Origin: Pseudomonas sp. WJP1
Lineage (GTDB): Bacteria > Pseudomonadota > Gammaproteobacteria > Pseudomonadales > Pseudomonadaceae
Length of the DNA stretch: 64,000 bases
Reading direction: 5' to 3'
Assembly (NCBI RefSeq): GCF_028471945.1
Contig: NZ_CP110128.1
Coordinates: forward strand, 5,359,001-5,423,000
In this document: positions 46,554 through 55,148 of the stretch, one piece after another
Layout: each line of letters starts with the position of its first letter
How positions within the stretch are numbered: the stretch's first letter is position 1
Notes under the pieces: model-generated
Told to the model about the DNA's origin: nothing
Database searches by the model: none
Seen by the model: only the letters and a program-made list of their open reading frames with translations
Made by a program: the position numbers and the translations under genes

Positions 46554-47003
46554 CGATGACTCCTGGGCTTGTTCGGTTGAATTCACTGGATAGAGGGTTA
46601 TCGGCTGTTGTTGCCGGACCTTGACCCCTTGGCAAATGCCGTGCTCGGACATTGATGTCACATTAACATCATGCTTTACTGGCGCTGTTATTTCATCTAT
46701 CGCATTTTTCGCCACGACCCCGATTCGTGCAATTGGTTCCCCTATGTAAGGGATTCCCCTAGCAACAGTCAGGTGCAACCTGATGTTCGCAATATCCAAT
46801 AGCCATTAATGTGACGCCATTCTCATTGCATGAAATGGAGTAGGGCATTTGTGCGCGATTGAAAACCGATGGCCAGCCACCCTCTCAAGCGTTCATCGCG
46901 CCCTTGAGCCGTCCAGAGCAGGAACTCGAGATATCAGGTTTACATTGCCCTCGTCGACACACACGACGCCCTCCTCATTTGATATGACGTTGTGGAGATA
47001 AGC
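46554..47003. other. Divergent intergenic region cheV / Hpt-like gene
   Basis: This AT-richer 450-base gap separates cheV from the Hpt-like gene. It contains the 19-base palindrome TGATGT-N7-ACATCA (46653-46671) and the decamer TTAATGTGAC once in each orientation (within 46656-46669, and 46806-46815). No coding frame is convincing. Confidence 0.5.
46653..46671. promoter_or_regulatory. Palindromic operator-like site near cheV
   Basis: TGATGT-CACATTA-ACATCA is a perfect 6-7-6 inverted repeat 100 bases upstream of the cheV start codon. The regulator is unknown; the TGTGA-like core recalls Vfr/CRP half-sites but does not match the full consensus. Confidence 0.35.
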
Positions 47004-47474
47004 ATGCCGAACAATCGTAAAGAGTGGGCAAAGCGTATTCCGGAGTTTATCGTCGAGGCTGAAACGCTCCTGGCCAGAACCGAGGAATGCCTGAGTCATC
47101 TGCAATTGATCAGCAATGACCCGGACGCCATTGACTGCATGCTCAGCACACTGCTCAAACTGGCCACCAAGGCCGATGCCCTGGCTCTCGCCGCCGTGTC
47201 GGAATTTTCATTACATATCCATGTCTTGCTCAATCACGCCCAGAGCCACATGGAGCTGCACGACGAGGCCCTTGATGCACTTCAGGACTGCCTGACGCTG
47301 ATCGCCTGGCAACTTGAACTGATCGACCAGAACACCGGTCAGCTCAGCCTCGATGAAACGGAACAGACCACCCTGATCGAAGCCTTTGCGCTCCAGGTCG
47401 GCCAGGGCCAGTTTCGCCCCCCGGTTAATTCCAGGCCGTTCACACTCCTTTCTTATTCAGAACACCAGGCTTAA
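47004..47474 (+). CDS. Hpt-like helical protein lacking the phospho-histidine
   Basis: From ATG 47004 (after GTGGAGATAAGC) the 156-residue product starts MPNNRKEWAKRIPEF. Its first 110 residues resemble histidine phosphotransfer domains in heptad pattern: FIVEAETLLARTEECLSHLQL, then a second helix where the usual H-T-L-K-G is absent (LLKLATKADALAL), then a HIHVLLNHAQSHMEL helix. So no site for phosphate is visible. The C-terminus is polar. It lies between cheV and a two-component pair; a scaffold or pseudo-Hpt role is an inference. Confidence 0.65.
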   Translation: MPNNRKEWAKRIPEFIVEAETLLARTEECLSHLQLISNDPDAIDCMLSTLLKLATKADALALAAVSEFSLHIHVLLNHAQSHMELHDEALDALQDCLTLIAWQLELIDQNTGQLSLDETEQTTLIEAFALQVGQGQFRPPVNSRPFTLLSYSEHQA

Positions 47475-47494
47475 CTTCCCCCCAATTACGTCCA

Positions 47495-47567
47495 GTTGCG
47501 AGATGACTGCATCACAAGATTCATGTCGCAATTGAATACCGCATATCTGCCAGCGACATCTCGCAAC
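47495..47567. other. Large stem-loop element
   Basis: An 11-base perfect inverted repeat GTTGCGAGATG (47495-47505) and CATCTCGCAAC (47557-47567) with a 51-base loop lies 20 bases after the Hpt-like gene. It could form a structured 3' end or a small RNA. Confidence 0.4.
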
Positions 47568-47604
47568 AAGTAACTATTGCTTGTACAAGAGTTCGCCTGC
47601 CTGA

Positions 47605-47642
47605 TTCGATTTTCGGGTATGTATCGACCCGCAATAATCGAA
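47605..47642. other. Second stem-loop element
   Basis: TTCGATT...CGGGT (47605-47618) pairs with ACCCG...AATCGAA (47627-47642) with a small internal loop. It follows the larger stem-loop in the same 450-base gap. Confidence 0.35.
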
Positions 47643-47745
47643 ACCAGCGCGACGCTATCCACATTCCCGCGTGTTTATTTCCCTGCCTCTCGGTCATTTA
47701 TCACGGGCGCGACCAACGGTATCCGAAGTGGTATTATGCCGCCCA

Positions 47746-47763
47746 TTAGTTGACGTCAATTAA
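47746..47763. promoter_or_regulatory. 18-base palindrome upstream of the NarL-type kinase gene
   Basis: TTAGTTGACGTCAATTAA is palindromic with one mismatch pair and a TTGACGTCAA core. It is 165 bases before the kinase start and may be an operator. Confidence 0.4.
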
Positions 47764-47798
47764 CGGCAACGATGGCAGCCAACAAGTTCCAGGGCTAA

Positions 47799-47833
47799 TT
47801 TCTTATACAAAACCCTGTTTTTCTTATACAAAA
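47799..47833. promoter_or_regulatory. Tandem 14-base direct repeat (two copies, 21-base period)
   Basis: TTTCTTATACAAAA occurs exactly twice, at 47799-47812 and 47820-47833. The 21-base period equals two helical turns, as expected for two protein dimers on one face of DNA. It lies 95 bases before the kinase start. Confidence 0.5.
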
Positions 47834-47927
47834 TTCCGTTGAAGTCGAAGGCTGACAATAAAATCATCGATCTGTCAGCGCGCATGACCGATCGGCCCGC
47901 AACGAACATCCATTGGCTCCATCCGCT

Positions 47928-48821
47928 ATGTACGCCAGCCTCAAGTCAATCGCCAAATGGCCACCCTCCCGAGAAAACGCACGCAGGTTCACGCTGTTGC
48001 TGTGCGCCGGCTCGACGCTCGGCAGCCTGCTGGTATTTAGCCTGTCTGCGCAGTTGCCACTGAGCCTGCTGGTGCTCAATATGGCGGCTCTGGGTTGCGT
48101 TTGGGTGCAGTACCGCCTGTCGCGCAAGTCGATCAAGTTCCAGCCCCAGGAGCTGGCCGACCGGTTGCTGCAAGTCCAGGAAAACGAACGCCATCGCCTC
48201 AGTCGGGAATTGCACGACGACATCGGCCAGTTGTTGACCGCGGCAAAACTCCAGAGTGACTGGCTCAAGCGCAGGATGCCCGAAGACCTCCAGGGGCAAT
48301 GCTCGGTGCTGTGCGACACGCTGGAGGAAACCCTCGCCAAGGTTCGCGATGTTTCGGCCATCCTAAACCCCCGGCAACTGACCAGCCTTGGGCTGGAAGC
48401 CAGCCTGCGGGCGCATTTGCTCAAGACCCTGGGCAACACCCCGGTGCACTGGAGCCTGGAGTGCCATCAACGGCTGACCGGGATCCCGGAAGAAATGGCA
48501 GTGGCAGCCTTTCGTATCACTCAGGAGGCCGTCACCAACATGCTGCGCCATGCCCAGGCGCAAAACCTGCTGGTCTGCCTGCAGCGTTTGCCCCAGGGCC
48601 TGGCATTGATGATCAGTGACGATGGCCTGGGTTTCGCGCCCGCCACCGACCCGGGGCGTGAAGGACAGCGCGGAATGGCCGGGATGTCGGAACGGATCAA
48701 GCAACTGGGCGGCACGCTGACCGTGACCAGCGAGCCAGGCAAAGGCACTCAAATCGAAGCCCTCTTCCCATGGGCGCCGCGTGCGTTCGAACGGGCCAGT
48801 ACGAATAAGGTTATGCATTGA
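47928..48821 (+). CDS. NarL-type sensor histidine kinase
   Basis: The 297-residue product has a short N-terminal region with two hydrophobic helices (FTLLLCAGSTLGSLLVFSL and LSLLVLNMAALGCVWVQY), a HisKA_3 domain with His96 in LSRELHDDIGQLL, and an ATPase domain (EAVTNMLRHAQAQN, ISDDGLGFAP, RGMAGMSERIKQLGG). No separate sensor domain is visible, so input may come from the membrane. The start is ATG 47928 or TTG 47913; neither has a clear ribosome site. The regulator gene overlaps it by four bases. Confidence 0.88.
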   Translation: MYASLKSIAKWPPSRENARRFTLLLCAGSTLGSLLVFSLSAQLPLSLLVLNMAALGCVWVQYRLSRKSIKFQPQELADRLLQVQENERHRLSRELHDDIGQLLTAAKLQSDWLKRRMPEDLQGQCSVLCDTLEETLAKVRDVSAILNPRQLTSLGLEASLRAHLLKTLGNTPVHWSLECHQRLTGIPEEMAVAAFRITQEAVTNMLRHAQAQNLLVCLQRLPQGLALMISDDGLGFAPATDPGREGQRGMAGMSERIKQLGGTLTVTSEPGKGTQIEALFPWAPRAFERASTNKVMH

Positions 48822-49477
48822 CTTGTAACTTACTCCTGGTGGATGACCACTCGCTGATCAGGGCTGGCGTGCGCGCCCTGGTGCTGGACCTTCCTGGCTA
48901 TGCGGTGATCGGCGAGGCAAACGATGGCTCGCAGTTGCTCGAGATGGTCCAGCAACTGTCCCCGGATATCGTGCTGCTGGATATTTCAATGAAGCAGACA
49001 GGCGGCCTCGAAGCCTTGCAACGGCTCAAACGGGTTCGTCCGCAGAGCAAGGTGCTGATCCTGTCGATGCACACCGATCCGGCACTGATCATGCAGGCCC
49101 TGGAATCGGGCGCCCATGGGTATCTGCTCAAGGACACCACGGCCACCGAACTGGAACACGCGCTGCACGCCTTGCGTAACAATGAGCGCTACCTGAGCCC
49201 GGCCATCGCCCATACCGTGATTACCCAGGCATTGACCCGGACCCAGAAAAACCAGGTGGCCCCGGCAGACTCCCACAACCTGACAGCTCGCCAACTGGAA
49301 ATCCTGCGGCTGATCGTGCGTGGAAAATCCACCCGGGAAATCGCCAACGGCCTGGGCCTGAGCGTCAAGACGGTCGAAACCCATCGCTCGCAAGTCATGA
49401 AGCGCTTGCAGATCTTCGATGTGGCCGGCCTGGTACTGTTCGCCGTGCGAGAGCAGATCATCAGTCTGGACGACTGA
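48818..49477 (+). CDS. LuxR/NarL-type response regulator
   Basis: The 219-residue product has a receiver domain (DD at 9-10, phospho-Asp55 in LLDISMKQ, Lys in YLLKDTTATELEH) and a LuxR-type helix-turn-helix (LTARQLEILRLIVRGKSTREIANGLGLSVKTVETHRSQVMKRL). The start is a TTG within TTGA overlapping the kinase stop, so the two are translationally coupled. Its 3' end overlaps the convergent yegS gene by 17 bases. Confidence 0.92.
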   Translation: MTCNLLLVDDHSLIRAGVRALVLDLPGYAVIGEANDGSQLLEMVQQLSPDIVLLDISMKQTGGLEALQRLKRVRPQSKVLILSMHTDPALIMQALESGAHGYLLKDTTATELEHALHALRNNERYLSPAIAHTVITQALTRTQKNQVAPADSHNLTARQLEILRLIVRGKSTREIANGLGLSVKTVETHRSQVMKRLQIFDVAGLVLFAVREQIISLDD

Positions 49478-50378
49478 CCGCTTCTGTCCCACTCAACAAG
49501 GGTGATTGCTCGGGCAAATGCACCCGCAACGCTGCCGGCCGGGCCGAGAAGCGCAGGCTGTCACCCTCGAGTGGCTCGCCATCGAGGTTGATGCAAAGTC
49601 CCTCCGAGACCTTGATCTCAACCCATGGCAGACGGGCGCGAACGAACATGCTATCGATTCCGAAGCCATCGGCCAGCAGGTCTTTCAAAGTGCTGACCAG
49701 CTCCTGGGGTGCCGGCAGTATGCTGATGTCGAGCATCCCGTCATCTACCAACGCCTGCGGGCAGAGCACATGCCCACCTCCCGCCTGCCGGCCATTGCCG
49801 ATCCCCAGGGCCAGCAACTCGCCGCTCCAGTGGAAATCCGGTCCCTGCAGCTCGCCATACGCCGCATGCAACTCACTGAAACGCGATAAGCCGGTGAACA
49901 GATACGCCGCACCGCCCAAAACCTTTTTCAGTTCCTCGGAGGTATTGGCCGTGACCTGACTGCCAAAGCCACCGGTGGCCATGTTCAGGAACACCTGTCC
50001 CCCGACTTCACCCAGGTCGATGGCACTGGGGGCAACGTCCAGCAGCGCCAGTGCCTGATCCGGCTCCAGCGGAACGCCCGCGGCACGGGCAAAATCGTTG
50101 GCGGTACCCAGCGGCATCAGCACCAGGCTGGCCTGCTGCGACTGCCCGGCCATGGCCTCGGCAATATCGCGCAACGTGCCATCGCCGCCACCGGCGATGA
50201 TCTGCCGGTACCCTGCCTCCAGCGCTTCGCCCACCAGCCGCTGCGCATCCCCGGCCTCCCAGGTCAACCGAACGGCCAGCTCCCAGCCTTGTTCACGCTT
50301 GCTGTCGACGGCGGCCCGAACCGCTTCGTTGAGCGCCTGCTTGCCATGCAAGATCAACAGCGCCTTGCGTTCGCTCAT
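49461..50378 (-). CDS. yegS: Lipid kinase YegS
   Basis: The 305-residue product is a diacylglycerol kinase-type lipid kinase. It has the nucleotide-binding loop IIAGGGDGTLRDIAEAM, the LPLGTANDFARAAGVP block, and the C-terminal beta sandwich with ISEGLCINLDGEPLEGD-type elements. YegS phosphorylates phosphatidylglycerol in E. coli. ATG 50378 gives MSERKALLILHGK; an upstream in-frame extension is not conserved in appearance. It overlaps the response regulator gene tail-to-tail. Confidence 0.92.
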   Translation of the reverse strand: MSERKALLILHGKQALNEAVRAAVDSKREQGWELAVRLTWEAGDAQRLVGEALEAGYRQIIAGGGDGTLRDIAEAMAGQSQQASLVLMPLGTANDFARAAGVPLEPDQALALLDVAPSAIDLGEVGGQVFLNMATGGFGSQVTANTSEELKKVLGGAAYLFTGLSRFSELHAAYGELQGPDFHWSGELLALGIGNGRQAGGGHVLCPQALVDDGMLDISILPAPQELVSTLKDLLADGFGIDSMFVRARLPWVEIKVSEGLCINLDGEPLEGDSLRFSARPAALRVHLPEQSPLLSGTEAVSRPD

Positions 50379-50591
50379 TGTTGTCACTCCCATGATTGAA
50401 GACGTATGGGACATGTGACCTTGCCACCCTGCGGAAAAGTCGAAAAAAACTGAATTATTTACACCTGAGCCCAATAAGGAGATTTTTCTTACAAAACGTG
50501 AGGAATCGGCTCAATTGACCAGAAATGGCGATTGGTACACTTTTGTGTCAGCGGTTTTCAGTCATCAGCAGGACAGACACAAGGACGTGCA

Positions 50592-50900
50592 ATGCAAAAA
50601 CAAGACATCAGGTCACCGGCGATTTCGGTGGTGCCGCTCGCAATGAAACGGGCCGATCATCAAGCCGAACTCGTCAGCCATGCAAAATCCAGCGGAGAAG
50701 TTGATATGCCACCTCGCGTCAACGAGCTTGAGACACACCTCGACACCCTGCGCAGCGATCTGGAAAAGATTCGCAGTGACATCAAGTCCATCAGGTACAG
50801 GCTTGCCTATTCGGCGGGCGGAACGGCCGTTGTCCTGGGGCTGATGGGCTGGATCGCCAACAGCCGTTTTGATCAGGTCGTATCACTGCTGGCTCCTTGA
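50592..50900 (+). CDS. Small coiled-coil membrane protein
   Basis: From ATG 50592 (after AAGGACG) the 102-residue product has a variable N-terminus, a heptad coiled coil (VNELETHLDTLRSDLEKIRSDIKSIRYRL) and one C-terminal membrane helix (SAGGTAVVLGLMGWIA). A second ATG at 50706 would give a 64-residue form with just these parts. Function is unknown. The layout resembles small anchors of the DUF1640 kind, but no match is claimed. Confidence 0.72.
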   Translation: MQKQDIRSPAISVVPLAMKRADHQAELVSHAKSSGEVDMPPRVNELETHLDTLRSDLEKIRSDIKSIRYRLAYSAGGTAVVLGLMGWIANSRFDQVVSLLAP

Positions 50901-50960
50901 GCCGTCATGCCTGCAAACCCGGCCGATGGACCGGGCTTGCCAACCTGGCGGCGGCCAGAC

Positions 50961-52187
50961 TCAGCCCAACACTTCGCTCAGCGGGATGAAGTACACGTAA
51001 TCGCCTGTCACCAGCGTTCGCTCCTCCATGACCTCGACCAGTCCATCGGCCCAGGCCGCGCTGCGCAGCACACCGGAACTCTGATTACGGTAAATGATGG
51101 CCCGGCCGTTCTCCAGGCGACCGCGCAGGTACTCGCGTCGGTTGCCGGCCTTGGGCCAGTCGAACCCTGCCTGCACTTGTACCTTGAGTGGCTCCACCTC
51201 GAGGACACCCATGCGCCGCAACAGATAAGGCCTTGCCAGCAAGGCAAAGGTCACCAGGGTCGAGGCTGGATTGCCCGGCAAGCCGATCACCGGCACGCCA
51301 CGAAAATGCCCGAAAGTCAGGGGTTTTCCCGGCTTGATCGCGAGTTTCCACAGCGCCAACTCGCCCTCTTCTCTCAGGGCGATGCCCAGAAAGTCGGCCT
51401 CCCCCACCGATACGCCACCGGTCGAGAGAATCAGGTCGACATCCCCCAACTCGCCCAGGCGCGCGCGCGTGGTGGCCAGGTCATCCGGCAGGATCCCGGC
51501 GTCTATCACCTCGCAACCCAGGCGCTGCAACCAGCTGCAGAGCAACACACGGTTGCTGTTGTAGATCTGCCCTGGCCCCAGCACCTGCCCCGGCTCGATC
51601 AGTTCATCCCCGGTGGACAGCACCGCCACGCGCACCTTGCGAATCACTTCCAGCTCGGCACACCCCAGCGAGGCTGCCAGGCCTTGTTCGATCGGGCCCA
51701 ACCGCGTGCCCGCCGGCAGGACCTGTTCGCCAACGGTGGTTTCCTGGCCTTGCGGACGAATGTTCTGCCCGAGAACCAGGCCTTCGGTGAAACGTACACG
51801 TCCATCCGCCAGGACTTCGGCATTCTCCTGCATCTCGACGCAATCTGCGCCCGGTGGCACAGGAGCCCCGGTGAAGATTCGTGCACAGGTGCCCGGCGTC
51901 AACGCAACAGGGGCCTGGCCAGCAAAGACTTTCTGACTGACGACCAGCGGTTCTGCGCTCCAGTCGGCCACGCGCAAGGCATAACCATCCATCGCGCTAT
52001 TGGGCCACGGCGGCAGATCGAGGGTCGACAGCAGATCATCGGCCAGCACCCGGCCCTGGACCTGCGCCAACGGCAAACGTTCGCGCTCGACAATCCGTGA
52101 GGCGTCGGCCATTTCCAGCAAACGTGCCAGGGCCACCTCGACCGGCATCAGGGTACCGGTCTTGCCCGGCTTACCCGCGGGATTCAC
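50961..52187 (-). CDS. moeA: Molybdopterin molybdotransferase MoeA
   Basis: The 408-residue enzyme inserts molybdate into adenylylated molybdopterin. It has the MoeA blocks PPWPNSAMDGYALR, FTGAPVPPGADCVEMQE, STGDEL, YNSNRVLL, STGGVSVGEADF, KPGKPLTFG and GLPGNPASTLVTF. The GTG start at 52187 lies inside the moaB 3' end; ATG 52148 is an alternative. It forms an operon with moaB, with a 17-base overlap. Confidence 0.95.
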   Translation of the reverse strand: MNPAGKPGKTGTLMPVEVALARLLEMADASRIVERERLPLAQVQGRVLADDLLSTLDLPPWPNSAMDGYALRVADWSAEPLVVSQKVFAGQAPVALTPGTCARIFTGAPVPPGADCVEMQENAEVLADGRVRFTEGLVLGQNIRPQGQETTVGEQVLPAGTRLGPIEQGLAASLGCAELEVIRKVRVAVLSTGDELIEPGQVLGPGQIYNSNRVLLCSWLQRLGCEVIDAGILPDDLATTRARLGELGDVDLILSTGGVSVGEADFLGIALREEGELALWKLAIKPGKPLTFGHFRGVPVIGLPGNPASTLVTFALLARPYLLRRMGVLEVEPLKVQVQAGFDWPKAGNRREYLRGRLENGRAIIYRNQSSGVLRSAAWADGLVEVMEERTLVTGDYVYFIPLSEVLG

Positions 52188-52710
52188 AGGGTGCCGCCTG
52201 TTTCAGGTGAGTCACGAAATTGCACGGCCGATGCCGCGAATCCAGCTGCTCGCCAAGAATGCCATCCCAACCTGTGCGCACGGCATTGGTCGACCCCGGC
52301 AGGCAGCACACCAGCGTGCCGTTGGCCAGGCCGGCCAAGGCGCGGGACTGGACGGTCGAGGTGCCGATGTCCGCCACCGATATCTGGCGGAACAATTCAC
52401 CAAAACCATCGACTTGCTTGTCGAGCAGGCAGCTCACCGCTTCCGGTGTGCTGTCGCGACCAGTGAAGCCGGTGCCGCCAGTGATCAGCACCACCTGTAC
52501 GACTTCGTCGGCGATCCAGTTGGCAACTTGCGCGCGAATCTTGTAGAGGTCATCTTTGAGCAAGACCCGGCAGGCCAGGTTGTGTCCGGCAGCCGTCAGG
52601 CGGTCAACGAAGAGCTGGCCTGAGGTATCGGTTTCCAGGGTACGGGTATCGCTGACCGTCAGCACCGCGATGTTCAGCGGCGCGAAAGGTACATCAGCCT
52701 TGGCTTTCAT
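52171..52710 (-). CDS. moaB: Molybdenum cofactor biosynthesis protein MoaB
   Basis: The 179-residue product has the MoaB/Mog fold markers (LTVSDTRTLETDTSG, VVLITGGTGFTGRDSTPEAV, LPGSTNAVRTGWDGIL). It adenylylates molybdopterin or binds it before MoeA acts. ATG 52710 gives MKAKADVPFAPLNIAVLTVSD. It is divergent from mobA by 81 bases. Confidence 0.94.
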   Translation of the reverse strand: MKAKADVPFAPLNIAVLTVSDTRTLETDTSGQLFVDRLTAAGHNLACRVLLKDDLYKIRAQVANWIADEVVQVVLITGGTGFTGRDSTPEAVSCLLDKQVDGFGELFRQISVADIGTSTVQSRALAGLANGTLVCCLPGSTNAVRTGWDGILGEQLDSRHRPCNFVTHLKQAAPCESRG

Positions 52711-52791
52711 AGGCTCGTCCAGTTGTAGGAGAAACAGCCCGGTGTTATATCACAGCGCCCCCATTTTTCGCCGCCCCCATGGAGACCTGTC

Positions 52792-53394
52792 ATGACTTCG
52801 AACCCAGCGTTGCCACCCTGCTCCATTTTGCTCCTGGCAGGCGGCCGTGGCCAACGCATGGGCGGCCGGGACAAAGGATTGCTGGAATGGCACGGCGAGC
52901 CGCTGATTGCGCATTTGCACCGCAAGACGCGCCCTCTGACTGATGACCTGATCATTTCGTGCAACAGGAACCTGGACAAGTACGCGCCCTACGCCGATCA
53001 ATTGGTCCATGACGACGAAGGCGACTTTCCGGGCCCCTTGGCGGGTATTCGTGCAGGTCTGAAGGCTGCTCGGCATACACACCTGCTAATCTTGCCTTGT
53101 GATGTCCCGCGTATCGACAACGCACTGCTCACCCGCATGCGCGAAGCCGCCGCCGAGCATCCCGACAAACCGCTGATGCTGCGCCATGACGGCCACTGGG
53201 AGCCCCTGCTGTGCATCATTCCCGTGGCCCTGCGTGCTGATTTCGAAAGCGCCTGGAGGGAGGGTGAGCGCAGTCCGGGTCGGCTCATGCGCCAGTTGGG
53301 CGTGACTGCATTGCAGTGCCCCGACAACGATCCACGCCTGGCGAACCTCAACACGCCAGAACTGTTAAGCACGCCGGACGCTGTGTCAGACTGA
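52792..53394 (+). CDS. mobA: Molybdenum cofactor guanylyltransferase MobA
   Basis: The 200-residue enzyme attaches GMP to molybdenum cofactor to make the bis-MGD form. It has the nucleotide-binding motif [19 protein letters not shown], the [13 protein letters not shown] block and a LPCDVPRID metal-binding motif. ATG 52792 follows TGGAGACCTGTC. It lies divergent from the moaB-moeA operon. Confidence 0.94.
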   Translation: MTSNPALPPCSILLLAGGRGQRMGGRDKGLLEWHGEPLIAHLHRKTRPLTDDLIISCNRNLDKYAPYADQLVHDDEGDFPGPLAGIRAGLKAARHTHLLILPCDVPRIDNALLTRMREAAAEHPDKPLMLRHDGHWEPLLCIIPVALRADFESAWREGERSPGRLMRQLGVTALQCPDNDPRLANLNTPELLSTPDAVSD

Positions 53395-53469
53395 GTACCA
53401 AGGAACTTGCACACGCTGTTTACGTCTCAATCCCAGCAACCAAAAGAATTCATTTACGGAGACACTTCC

Positions 53470-53691
53470 ATGACTCAACGGACCCTGGCCACTTTCATGC
53501 TTGCACTGGGCCTCGCTACCCTCGCCGGTTGCGCATCGCCTACCGTGATCACCTTGAATGACGGTCGCGAAATCCAGGCCGTCGACACGCCAAACTACGA
53601 CAAGGATTCGGGCTTCTACGAATTCGAACAGCTGGATGGCAAGCAGACCCGCATCAACAAGGATCAGGTTCGTACCGTCAAAGAGTTGTAA
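53470..53691 (+). CDS. YgdI/YgdR-family lipoprotein
   Basis: The 73-residue product has a lipoprotein signal peptide with lipobox TLAGC (Cys at 21) and the DUF903 core VITLNDGREIQAVDTPNYDKDSGFYEFEQLDGKQTRINKDQVRTVKEL. It is an outer- or inner-membrane lipoprotein of unknown function. ATG 53470 follows ACGGAGACACTTCC. A strong terminator follows. Confidence 0.9.
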   Translation: MTQRTLATFMLALGLATLAGCASPTVITLNDGREIQAVDTPNYDKDSGFYEFEQLDGKQTRINKDQVRTVKEL

Positions 53692-53718
53692 TCTTCGCGG
53701 CGACTACCGGATACATGA

Positions 53719-53745
53719 AAATGCCCCGACTTGTCGGGGCATTTT
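53719..53745. terminator. Rho-independent terminator after the YgdR-like gene
   Basis: The stem AATGCCCCGAC/GTCGGGGCATT with a TT loop and a T-run to 53745 lies 27 bases after the stop. It is also placed to stop the convergent minus-strand gene ending at 53771. Confidence 0.9.
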
Positions 53746-53770
53746 TGTTTGCATCTGAAAAAACCCGGTG

Positions 53771-54049
53771 TCATGGGTTCGGCTCATTGTTCAGTTTATC
53801 CACCCGGGCCAGTGCCTGGGTGGCTTCGGTGATGCATTTCTTGTCATCCTTGGCGGCCCGGGCCGCCTCTGCGCTGGCCTGCATCCGCTTGATTTCCATG
53901 GTGGTGTTTTCGGACGTGGCAGGCAGGCTGGTGACTTTGTCCTTGAGTTCCTGCAACTTGATGGTGCACAGGTCGTTGTCCGCGGCAAATACGGGAGAGG
54001 CCAACAGGGCGGTGCAAATCAACATTCCAGCGAAAACGGTGCGTTTCAT
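53771..54049 (-). CDS. Small secreted protein
   Basis: The 92-residue product has a signal peptide ending at SPVFA-A and a mature helical domain with two Cys (DLCTIKLQELKD and KKCITEATQAL) that could form a disulfide. This resembles the DUF1090/YqjC type of periplasmic protein in size and helix-Cys layout, but identity is not clear. ATG 54049 has an AGGAGATTTTC ribosome site. A YqjC-like assignment would fit the YqjD/YqjE-like genes 3.4 kb further on, but they are separate here. Confidence 0.75.
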   Translation of the reverse strand: MKRTVFAGMLICTALLASPVFAADNDLCTIKLQELKDKVTSLPATSENTTMEIKRMQASAEAARAAKDDKKCITEATQALARVDKLNNEPNP

Positions 54050-54186
54050 GAAAATCTCCTTGCATGGGAGGTCTCGGGCGCCTGAAGTCGTTGCGGCTGT
54101 ACCGAGTTCATAAAGCACCACACGCGTGGCGCCTGATCAAAAGACTCCAGACCTGCGCATAAATTCGATTTTATTGAATCCCTTGC

Positions 54187-55077
54187 TCACCATTGCAGCG
54201 TGATTGCGCTCTCGAATTCCCTGTTCTCGCCAGTAACCGGGTCTACAAACTTCAGCCCCTGGGCCAGCAGTTTCAGCGGGTTGGCGTAGTCATCTTCCAC
54301 GTCCTTGAGCACCCGAGGATAAAACGGGTCGTTGCAGATACTGGCGCCCAGGGCTGTCATGTGCACCCGCAACTGATGCTTCTTGCCCGTTACCGGATAC
54401 AGCCCATAACGCCACAGATCACCGTTCTTTTCCCTGACGTCGACAGCCGTCTCGGTATTGCTCGCGCCCGGACCTTCCTGCATGCGGAAGAAAGGCTCGC
54501 CATCAATGAGCCGGCTCTTGTGCACCAGCGGGAAGGTCAGCTCAGGCAACGCCCGGGCAATAGCCTCGTAGCGCTTTTCGATTTGCCGCGTTGGAAACAA
54601 CGACTGATACGCCGCACGGCTTTGCGGGTTGGCGGAAAACAGCACAAGCCCCGCCGTATGTCGGTCGATGCGATGCAAGGGCACCAGATGCGGGTTATCC
54701 AGTCGACGGATAAGGCGGCGCAACAAGGTCTGTTCGACGTATTCACCCGCCGGGGTCACGGGTAGGAAATGTGGTTTGTCCGCCACGACCAGATGCTCGT
54801 CCGCGTAGAGGATCGACTCGACCACCGGGATCGCTTTTTCGTCCGGCACTTCGCGAAAATAGTGAATCCGCAGGCCTTCCTTGTAAGGCAGGTCCAGGGC
54901 AATGGGCGCGCCCTGCCCATCAAGGACACGGCCGCGTGCGATTCTGTCCAGCCACTGTTCACGACCGATGGCGCTGAAGTGCTCGCACAGGCAATCGAAA
55001 ACGGTCTGCCACGGGCCAGGCGGCAAGTACAGCGTGCTGGCCTGGCTGTGTGCAGCAGAAAATGATGAAGTGGACAT
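54187..55077 (-). CDS. RluA-family pseudouridine synthase
   Basis: The 296-residue enzyme converts specific uridines in RNA to pseudouridine. It carries the catalytic Asp in HRIDRHTAGLVLF, the ADKPHFLPV block and a GKKHQLRVHM motif. The N-terminal S4 domain is absent or weak. Which RNA is modified cannot be read. ATG 55077 gives MSTSSFSAAHS. It follows the LexA-box gene in the same direction, with a 71-base gap. Confidence 0.9.
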   Translation of the reverse strand: MSTSSFSAAHSQASTLYLPPGPWQTVFDCLCEHFSAIGREQWLDRIARGRVLDGQGAPIALDLPYKEGLRIHYFREVPDEKAIPVVESILYADEHLVVADKPHFLPVTPAGEYVEQTLLRRLIRRLDNPHLVPLHRIDRHTAGLVLFSANPQSRAAYQSLFPTRQIEKRYEAIARALPELTFPLVHKSRLIDGEPFFRMQEGPGASNTETAVDVREKNGDLWRYGLYPVTGKKHQLRVHMTALGASICNDPFYPRVLKDVEDDYANPLKLLAQGLKFVDPVTGENREFESAITLQW

Positions 55078-55148
55078 ACAAACGCTCTTACCTTGAATGC
55101 AGGGCGGCATTATCCAACAGCAGCGCAAACGAACCTAGCGCAGAATCC

